Source: Winogradskyella litoriviva (GTDB lineage: Bacteria > Bacteroidota > Bacteroidia > Flavobacteriales > Flavobacteriaceae). Taken from it: DNA of 64,000 bases. Below the pieces are notes generated by a model that was not told the origin of the DNA, did not search any database, and was given only the letters and a program-made list of their open reading frames with translations. The position numbers and the translations under genes were made by a program. Positions 47,001-54,051 of this stretch are shown in pieces. Each line of letters opens with the position of its first letter. Position 1 is the first letter of the stretch. Where the stretch lies: contig NZ_JABRWQ010000002.1 of the NCBI RefSeq assembly GCF_013249065.1, forward strand, positions 124,001 through 188,000, written 5' to 3'.

Positions 47001-49099
47001 TATTAGATAACGCAACACCAACGGTAAGTATCAATTATGTTTCAGGTGATACCGATGGAGATAATTTATTAGATCCTTCAGAGACATGGTCTTATACTGC
47101 CACTTATTTAGTGACACAATCAGATATTGACGCTACTGAAGTAATTAATATTGCTACAGTAAATGCAGAAGAGGTTGTTAATGGAACCAATGTTAATTCA
47201 ACATCTCAAACTATAACAGAATTGATTGAAGATACTACACCACCAGACATTTCTAACTGTGCTGTATTAGATGCAACAATTGAATGTAATGGTGCGGATA
47301 ATGAAACAATTGCAAACGATTGGAACAATGCGAACATATTAGCTTTAGAAAATTGTGCAACAGATGCATGTGATAATAATTTCACTGTATCTTCAAACTA
47401 TGAATTTGGAAACCTAGTTTCTACTTGTGGTGCTGCTGGTACAATTACCGTTACATATACATTAACTGATGCAACAGATAATGCTAGTACTTTTACAGCT
47501 GTTCTTACTCTTGAAGATACAACAGGTCCTGATTTATCTGCATGTACAGTGAATGATGAAACTATAGAATGTACTGGATCTGAAACTGAAAACACAGCGA
47601 TGGCATGGAATGAAGCTAATATTTCTGCTCTTGAAACATGTGGAACCGACGCTTGTGATGTTAATCCTACAAACGTTGTAACTTCTAATTATGACTATTC
47701 TAACCTAGTGTCTACTTGTGGCTCTGGTGGTACAATTACTGTAATATATACAGTGGCTGATGATTGTGGAAACACATCTACGTTAAGTGCTACATTGACT
47801 ATTGAAGATACAATAGCACCTACCTTTACAGTACCTACCGATATTACAATAGAGTGTGATATCGATGTTACTGATTTAAGTATTACTGGTGATGTAACAG
47901 ATGAACTAGATAATTGTGCAATTGGTTTAGAAGCTGAATTTACTGACAATGTTGTTAACGGAGATTGTCCTGGCACAGCTGTAATTACAAGAACTTGGAC
48001 TTTAAGTGATGCATGTGAAAACACAACAACTCATGTTCAAACAATAACCGTTCAAGATACAACAGCTCCGATGTTTAATGAAACATTACCTGCTGACCTA
48101 ACTACAGAATGTGATGCAGTTCCTGGTGCAGAAACATTAACTGCAACAGATAGTTGTAGTTCTGCAGAAGTAACTTTTGAAGAAGAAATTATATTAGGTT
48201 TGTGTATAGGAGATTATTTAATTGTGCGTACATGGACAGCTACCGATGGTTGTGACAATGAAGCCGTACATACCCAAATTATAACAGTACAAGATAATAA
48301 TGCTCCTACTTTATTAACACCTATAGAATCTTCAATTTCTGTACTTTGTAGTGATATTCCTGCAGTACCAAATCTTGTATTTGAAGATTCTTGCTCAAAT
48401 AATATTGATGTTGAATTCAATGAAGAATCTACATTAGGAATTAATCCTGAATTCTATGACATAACTAGAATATGGACTGTAACAGACGATTGTGGTAATC
48501 AAGCTGAGTTTACGCAGAATATAGCTGTTGAAATTGGAAACTTAATAGAAGCTGTAGATACTCAACGTTGTACATTAGATCCCGAATTTGATCTATTCGA
48601 TTTATTATCTGGAGATTTTGATATGGATGGTACTTGGAGTGTTGTATCTGGAAGTGCTGTTCTTAACGGAAGCTATTTTGATCCAGGCTTACACGAAGTA
48701 GGTAATTATACCTTTAAGTATGCTATTTTAGAAGGTCCTTGTCAGACAGATATAGAATTAAATATTGCAATAGACGATGATTGCGTTGTTCTTAGATGTG
48801 GTGAAGAGGATGTGGTTATTTCAAAAACTGTAACTGCAAATGGTGATGGATACAATGATTTCTTTACTATCACCGGAGTAGAAGATTGTGATTTTGAAAT
48901 AGAACTCCAAATATTTAATAGATGGGGAGCCGAAATCTATAAGTCTAATAACTATAAAAATGATTGGAACGGATTTTCATCAAATTCGTCAGTAGGAAAT
49001 TCTGGAAACGTTCCAACAGGTACATATTATTACATTGTTCATTTAAAAGATAGTGGTTTAGCCCCTTTTACTGGCCCTATTTACGTCGCTACAAATTAA
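35036..49099 (+). CDS. Giant SprB-like repeat adhesin with type B T9SS C-terminal domain, 4687 aa
   Basis: Domains in order: signal peptide (1-28, ending NNGFAQ); an N-terminal carbohydrate-binding-like region (about 80-320); an Ig-like region and one SprB repeat (400-480); HYR-like Ig repeats (481-2222) with paired Cys and signatures such as [23 protein letters not shown]; SprB repeats (2223-2711) with [13 protein letters not shown]; cadherin-like/Big_9 repeats (2712-3298) with [20 protein letters not shown]; DUF11-like repeats (3299-4060); more HYR repeats (4062-4500); and the gliding-motility-type C-terminal domain (4590-4687, [12 protein letters not shown]...FNRWGAEIY). That last domain sends it through the type IX system to the cell surface. 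Followed 15 bases later by the sprF-like gene. In Flavobacterium johnsoniae SprB is the moving adhesin of gliding; the role here, gliding or attachment, is inferred. Confidence 0.95.
   Translation: [4687 protein letters not shown]
36725..40462 (+). repeat. 1242-bp super-repeat, three copies in the adhesin gene
   Basis: Units start near 36725, 37967 and 39209; the marker GATACAACACCTCCTGTAAT recurs at 36971, 38213 and 39455, exactly 1242 bases (414 codons) apart. Each unit has about four HYR-like domains. Units 1 and 2 are nearly identical over long stretches; the third diverges in its last quarter. Confidence 0.85.
43172..44935 (+). repeat. 882-bp duplication in the adhesin gene
   Basis: The sequence starting ACCGATGCTATCGCTGACAT at 43172 recurs at 44054. 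About 615 bases are nearly identical, then the third domain of each unit (43787-44050 and 44669-44930) has drifted. Each unit holds three cadherin-like domains (294 codons). Confidence 0.85.
44930..46852 (+). repeat. Five tandem 384-387-bp DUF11-like units
   Basis: Unit markers GATGGTGCTATCAATATTGT at 45308, 45692, 46079 and 46466, with a diverged first unit from 44930. The units at 45692-46078 and 46079-46465 are identical over all 387 bases by eye. Each encodes 128-129 residues. Confidence 0.9.
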
Positions 49100-49114
49100 T
49101 ACAAAACTTAACCG

Positions 49115-50050
49115 ATGAAGTTATCAAAATACATAAGTATTGCTATACTGTTATTAAGTGTTTCTACTGCATTTGCTCAGCAGTTACCTCAATTTACACA
49201 GTATATGTTTAATACCATTTCTATTAATCCGGCTTATGCAGGTAGTAGAGAAACACTTAGTGTTGTTGGTTTACATAGAAGTCAGTGGGTTGGTCTTGAA
49301 GGAGGACCAGAAACGCAAACGTTATCTGTGCATTCACCTTTAAGAAATGAAAATATGGGATTAGGAATATCCTTTATCAATGATAAATTAGGGTATGAAA
49401 ATTTCTCATATTTATATGCCGATTATTCTTATACAATTAAAACTAGTGAGAATACTAAATTAGCATTTGGTATTAAAGCAGGTATGACGCATTATAGTTT
49501 AGATGAAACGTTGTTAAACGACCCTACTGTTACAGAAGACCCATTCTTTAACGATATTTCTAACCGATGGAGTCCTAATATTGGTTCTGGTGTATTTTTA
49601 CACTCAACACGCTGGTATTTAGGATTATCCGCTCCTAGATTATTAAATACTGATTACAATAAAGGTAGTGATGGTGTTAGAGATTTTGTCGCTTTTGAAC
49701 GTATTAGCTACTATTTTACTGGTGGATATGTGTTTGATATAGATGAAACTGTAAAATTTAAACCAGCTGCATTATTAAAAGCAACAAATGGCGCACCTCT
49801 TTCTTTTGATGTTACCGCAAACTTTTTATTCAACGAAAAATTTTGGATAGGAGGAGCATATAGAGTAAATGAGCATGCCGCTGCTATTGGTGGAATTGCA
49901 GATTTCCAAATATCAAAACAAATGAGAATAGGCTATGCATATGAGTATCCTCTATCAGACCTTTCAGCCTATACAAGTGGCACGCATGAAGTGTTGCTTA
50001 TATTTGAAGTCTTTAAAAGCAAACGAATTAAATCACCAAGGTATTTCTAA
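49115..50050 (+). CDS. sprF: PorP/SprF family type IX secretion membrane protein
   Basis: 311 aa with a signal peptide (1-21, STAFAQ). The start of the mature part QLPQFTQYMFNTISINPAYAGSRETLSVVGLHRSQWVGLEGGP is the PorP/SprF signature, and the rest forms an outer-membrane barrel ending in VLLIFEVF. SprF-like proteins sit next to SprB-like adhesins and are needed for export of type B C-terminal domain cargo. It follows the giant adhesin by 15 bases, so the pairing is clear. Confidence 0.93.
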   Translation: MKLSKYISIAILLLSVSTAFAQQLPQFTQYMFNTISINPAYAGSRETLSVVGLHRSQWVGLEGGPETQTLSVHSPLRNENMGLGISFINDKLGYENFSYLYADYSYTIKTSENTKLAFGIKAGMTHYSLDETLLNDPTVTEDPFFNDISNRWSPNIGSGVFLHSTRWYLGLSAPRLLNTDYNKGSDGVRDFVAFERISYYFTGGYVFDIDETVKFKPAALLKATNGAPLSFDVTANFLFNEKFWIGGAYRVNEHAAAIGGIADFQISKQMRIGYAYEYPLSDLSAYTSGTHEVLLIFEVFKSKRIKSPRYF

Positions 50051-50063
50051 ACACTATAGTAAT

Positions 50064-52010
50064 ATGAAAATAAAAATATTAGCACTATTATTAGTTTTAA
50101 GTAGTTCGTTATCCTTTTCTCAAACGAAATTAGCCGATAAATTTTTTGAAAATTTCGGTTATGTTAAGGCCATAGAATTATATGAAAAAGTAGTTGAAAA
50201 AGGAAAAGCTGACGCTCATGTTTTAACAAGATTAGGTGATGCTTATTATAATAATTCAAATTCTGAAAAAGCAGTTTACTGGTACGAACAAGCATTGAGT
50301 CAATATAATAATATTGAAGCAGAATACATATACAAGTACATACAGTCCCTTAGAAGTATTGGCAATTATACTGAAGCTGATGTATGGTTTAAAAAGTTAA
50401 GTGAAGCTCAAAAGGGAGATAGCCGTCTAAAGGGTTATAATCCTGATGATGTTGGTGTATTTGACAAACTAACATCCAAAAACATAGACCTTGTAGTAAC
50501 ACTAGAAAATTTACCTTTCAATTCTGAATTGTCAGATTTCGGTTCTTTTGTTAAAGATAGTACATTATATTTTGCTTCTTCTAGAGGTGCTAACAAGAAA
50601 GTTTATAATTGGAATAAGGAACCATTTTTAGATATATTTCAAATTGAAATCAATGAAGAGGAAAATGAAGAGGGACAACTTGTTGAAACTTATAACTCGC
50701 CATCAGAACTTAAAGGTGAAGAAATAAATACAATTTATCATGAAGCATCAGTTGCTATAACAAATGATGGAAAAACAATGTATTTTACCAGAGATAACGT
50801 AAACCATAGACAACGTTTAAAATATGATAAAGAAGGTACAACCCATTTAAAAATATTTAAAGCAAAATTAGTTGGTAAACAATGGACAAAACCAGAAGAA
50901 TTACCGTTTAATGATGATGTCTTCTCTACAGGTCACCCAACATTAAGTGTAGATAATAAAACACTTTATTTTGTATCTGATCGAGAGGGAGGTATTGGAC
51001 AAACTGACATTTATTCCGTAGCAATCAATGATGATGGTTCTTACGGAGAACCTGTAAACTTAGGAGATAATATAAATACAGAAGGACGAGAAATGTTTCC
51101 TTTTGTAAGCAAAGACAGTACGTTCTATTTTTCTTCAGATGGACACTTAAACTTAGGATTATTAGATGTATTTAAATCGAACATTCTAAAAGAAACTGAA
51201 GAAATAACAGCTCCAGAGAACATAGGTGCTCCATTTAATAGTGGCTATGATGACTTTGCTTATTTTGTAAATAATGAAACAAATAAAGGTTATATTTCTA
51301 GTAATAGACCTGGCGGCAAAGGTAGTGACGATATTTATAGTTTTACTATATCAAAATGTTTACAACTAATTTCAGGTATTGCTACAGAACACAGAACTGA
51401 TATAATTTTAAAAGGAGTAACCGTTAAACTTATAGACGAAACTGGAAAAATAATTGAAGAAGTTGTTACAACGGAAGATGGTGCTTATAAATTTGATGTA
51501 GAATGTAACAAGACATATACCATTCTTGGAACAAAAGATGATTACCAAGATGACAAACAAACTTTTACAACAAATAACAAAGATGAAGAAGTTAATACAG
51601 TTAACTTAATATTAAAACCATTAATTCTAGAAAGTCAAATTATTATAAACCCTATATTCTTTGACTATGATAAATCTGCGATTAGGACTGATGCACAATA
51701 TGAATTAGAAAACATTGTTAATGTACTGCGTAAACATAAAGAAATGATTATTAAAATTGAGTCACATACAGATAGTAGAGGTCGTGACAAATACAATTTA
51801 AAATTATCAGATAAGCGAGCTAAATCAACAGCAGATTATATTATATCTAGAGGAATTGACCCAAGTAGAATAGAAAGTGCTAGAGGTTTTGGTGAAACAA
51901 GACTTTTAAATGAATGTGGAAATGGCTCAAAATGTTCTGAAGAAGAACACCAAGTTAATAGACGATCTTATTTTTACATTGTTGATGGAGAAGAAGAAGA
52001 CAAAGAATAA
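50064..52010 (+). CDS. OmpA-family protein with TPR and PD40 repeats (PorE-like)
   Basis: 648 aa from the ATG at 50064 (MKIKILALLLVLSSSLSFSQ), 13 bases after the sprF stop; a frame-extending ATG at 49935 lies inside sprF and is not used. Domains: signal peptide 1-20; TPR-like 22-120 (AIELYEKVVEKGKADAHVLTRLGDAYYNN); WD40/PD40 propeller about 150-430 (FASSRGANKK, YFVSDREGGIGQTDIY, YISSNRPGGKGSDDIYSF); carboxypeptidase-regulatory fold about 440-530; OmpA domain about 540-640 (FDYDKSAIRTDAQYELENIV, ESHTDSRGRDKYNLKLSDKRA). It should anchor the secretion or adhesin complex to peptidoglycan. Confidence 0.9.
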   Translation: MKIKILALLLVLSSSLSFSQTKLADKFFENFGYVKAIELYEKVVEKGKADAHVLTRLGDAYYNNSNSEKAVYWYEQALSQYNNIEAEYIYKYIQSLRSIGNYTEADVWFKKLSEAQKGDSRLKGYNPDDVGVFDKLTSKNIDLVVTLENLPFNSELSDFGSFVKDSTLYFASSRGANKKVYNWNKEPFLDIFQIEINEEENEEGQLVETYNSPSELKGEEINTIYHEASVAITNDGKTMYFTRDNVNHRQRLKYDKEGTTHLKIFKAKLVGKQWTKPEELPFNDDVFSTGHPTLSVDNKTLYFVSDREGGIGQTDIYSVAINDDGSYGEPVNLGDNINTEGREMFPFVSKDSTFYFSSDGHLNLGLLDVFKSNILKETEEITAPENIGAPFNSGYDDFAYFVNNETNKGYISSNRPGGKGSDDIYSFTISKCLQLISGIATEHRTDIILKGVTVKLIDETGKIIEEVVTTEDGAYKFDVECNKTYTILGTKDDYQDDKQTFTTNNKDEEVNTVNLILKPLILESQIIINPIFFDYDKSAIRTDAQYELENIVNVLRKHKEMIIKIESHTDSRGRDKYNLKLSDKRAKSTADYIISRGIDPSRIESARGFGETRLLNECGNGSKCSEEEHQVNRRSYFYIVDGEEEDKE

Positions 52011-52041
52011 AAAACCCAAACTAAAATTATACTAAGAAAAG

Positions 52042-52069
52042 AGCAAGCTTGTAATAAGTTTGCTTTTTT
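52042..52069 (+). terminator. Terminator of the adhesin-sprF-ompA operon
   Basis: AGCAAGCTT and AAGTTTGCT pair (one wobble) around GTAAT, followed by TTTTTT. It is 31 bases after the OmpA-family stop. Confidence 0.8.
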
Positions 52070-52148
52070 GCTTTACAGAATTACACAAAACGTTATTAAG
52101 TATATCTCTACTAAAATATTTTATATTTAACGCACTATTCATTAAACT

Positions 52149-53051
52149 ATGAACTATTTAGCTCTTTTTACCTTTACATGCATTCAAATTTCATTGTATG
52201 GGCAGACTCTAGAAGGTGAAGTTTTAGATAGTTCCAATAAAAGAGGTTTATCATACGCTAATTTAAGCATCAAAAACAAACGAATTGGTGTTTATACAGA
52301 CGAAAACGGAAAATATAATTTAGACCTCTCTAAAATTTCAGAAGAAGACACTTTAATAATTTCACTTGTAGGATACCAGAAACAAAAGATAGCACTTTCT
52401 CAATTTGTTGAAGAAAAACCTTATACACTAAACTTTCAGCTAATTTCAAAAATTGAAACTTTAAAAGAAATCTTAATTCTTAGCAAAACTAAAACATACA
52501 GTAGTACTGCATTTAAAATTTCAACAGGTAACAAAAATCAAACATTTCCATTTTCTGTGCCTTACGGTAATGAAGTAGCTGTATTAATAGAAAATCCTAA
52601 AAATAAAAAGGGTAGACTTTTAGAACTTCAATTAAAATTTAAAAACATTAAAGAAGATAAATTTAAAATTTATCGAACTTATTACAGAATAGCTTTCTAT
52701 AAGATTGACAGCTTAGGTTTTCCCGGAGATTTGGTTCATTTTAAAAACATTATAATTAAACCAGAAATAGATTTAAAAAATTTAAAAATTGACCTTCAAA
52801 ACAAATCTATTCCATTTTCTAAGAAAGGTATTTTTGTAGCTATTGAGACCATAAAACCAGAATTTGTTAAACTAGAAAGTAAAATGTACTTAACTACACC
52901 TAATATACTATATACTCACACTAAAAATAGTATTGAATATATTCGTTTCCATGCTAATGTATGGCATAAACAAAGTAGAAAATCTCCTTTTAAAAAGAAA
53001 CACTTTGCTGTACCTTATATTAAGGTAAAGGTTAATTATGAGATGGATTGA
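52149..53051 (+). CDS. Secreted carboxypeptidase-regulatory-like domain protein
   Basis: 300 aa. A short signal peptide (to about YGQTL, residue 20) precedes a CarboxypepD_reg-like domain (22-100): LEGEVLDSSNKRGLSYANLSIKNKRIGVYTDENGKYNLDL...IISLVGYQKQKI, as in the plug-side domains of SusC-type proteins. Residues 110-300 are not recognised and lack a barrel or plug domain. Function unknown; it lies alone between the adhesin operon and the T9SS cargo gene. Confidence 0.8.
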   Translation: MNYLALFTFTCIQISLYGQTLEGEVLDSSNKRGLSYANLSIKNKRIGVYTDENGKYNLDLSKISEEDTLIISLVGYQKQKIALSQFVEEKPYTLNFQLISKIETLKEILILSKTKTYSSTAFKISTGNKNQTFPFSVPYGNEVAVLIENPKNKKGRLLELQLKFKNIKEDKFKIYRTYYRIAFYKIDSLGFPGDLVHFKNIIIKPEIDLKNLKIDLQNKSIPFSKKGIFVAIETIKPEFVKLESKMYLTTPNILYTHTKNSIEYIRFHANVWHKQSRKSPFKKKHFAVPYIKVKVNYEMD

Positions 53052-53063
53052 CACATTAAAACA

Positions 53064-53102
53064 AAAAAATCCCTAATCAATAAATGTGACTAGAGATTTT
53101 TA
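53064..53102. terminator. Weak stem-loop between convergent genes
   Basis: AAAAATCCCTAATCA and TGACTAGAGATTTTT can pair with two mismatches. It lies between the stop codons of the 52149 and 53978 genes. Confidence 0.45.
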
Positions 53103-53123
53103 ATTCAAATTAAAATAGATAGC

Positions 53124-53978
53124 TTAATCTTTAATAATTTTTAATGTTTTTCCATTTTCTGTTTTTAATAAATAAACACCTTTAGACAATTCGTTAATAT
53201 CTATCAGTTTATTATTTTCTAAAATACCTCGTAGAACTTCCTTTCCTAATATATTATACATTACAAAATTTTGGCTTGTTTCTAAACCAGTAACTTTAAT
53301 AGTACGTTTTGCCGGATTTGGATAATATTTTAAGCTCATATTAGCTATTTCTAAATCATCGTCAATAGACAACGCATAGTTTTGCAAAGCTACAGTTGTA
53401 TCTAACGGATCTTCATCCCAACAAATTCCTGCAAATAAAAGGGTGTTTTTAGGGGTAATAGCCCATTCTGATTCCACAAATGTAGAATTTGGACCACTTC
53501 CACTATTTCTTTTAACATATGAGTTAGAAAAATTCCAAGATGCATTTTCACCATTTTGGCCATCAAAACCGTAAATATCAATAACTTGATTACTGTTAGA
53601 AGAATCTACAAGTCTAACTTTATCACCACCTTCTACACTAGATAAAACTGTACCAATCGTTGTATTTTGTGGCGTTCTAACACCTGGAAAATTATCATCA
53701 AAAGCATCAATATCATTTACCACGTAAAGATACGTATCCGTATACTCTCCTACTCCAATATTATTGTTAGTTACCCAATTTGTTGCCGAGGCAAACTGAA
53801 ATTGAATTTTTAAATCTGTAACATCAACGGTTCCTTCAACATATAACTCAATTACCCTTGGTGCAAGCGAACCGGTTGGACAATCACCTTCTACCATAGT
53901 TGTTATTTTTACACTTTGAGAAAAAGATGTTAGAGTAATCATTGATAAAATCAAACTATAGAGTAATTTTTTTTTCAT
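53124..53978 (-). CDS. Secreted protein with type A T9SS sorting domain
   Basis: 284 aa. Signal peptide 1-20 (TSFSQSV). Residues 21-200 form a beta-rich domain of the lamin-tail/extracellular nuclease-associated kind (RVIELYVEGTVDVTDLKIQFQFAS, GDKVRLVDSSNSNQVIDIYGFDGQNG). The C-terminal 75 residues are a type A sorting domain: KYYPNPAKRTIKVTG, YNILGKEVLRG, LSKGVYLLKTENGKTLKIIKD. It should be exported by the type IX system and fixed at the surface; the ligand is unknown. Confidence 0.88.
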   Translation of the reverse strand: MKKKLLYSLILSMITLTSFSQSVKITTMVEGDCPTGSLAPRVIELYVEGTVDVTDLKIQFQFASATNWVTNNNIGVGEYTDTYLYVVNDIDAFDDNFPGVRTPQNTTIGTVLSSVEGGDKVRLVDSSNSNQVIDIYGFDGQNGENASWNFSNSYVKRNSGSGPNSTFVESEWAITPKNTLLFAGICWDEDPLDTTVALQNYALSIDDDLEIANMSLKYYPNPAKRTIKVTGLETSQNFVMYNILGKEVLRGILENNKLIDINELSKGVYLLKTENGKTLKIIKD

Positions 53979-54051
53979 AAATAAGGGTTTTATAATTACT
54001 GAGACTAGGGGAATATTTTAAACTAAAATTGGCACTTGTAAGCAGCTTTTA

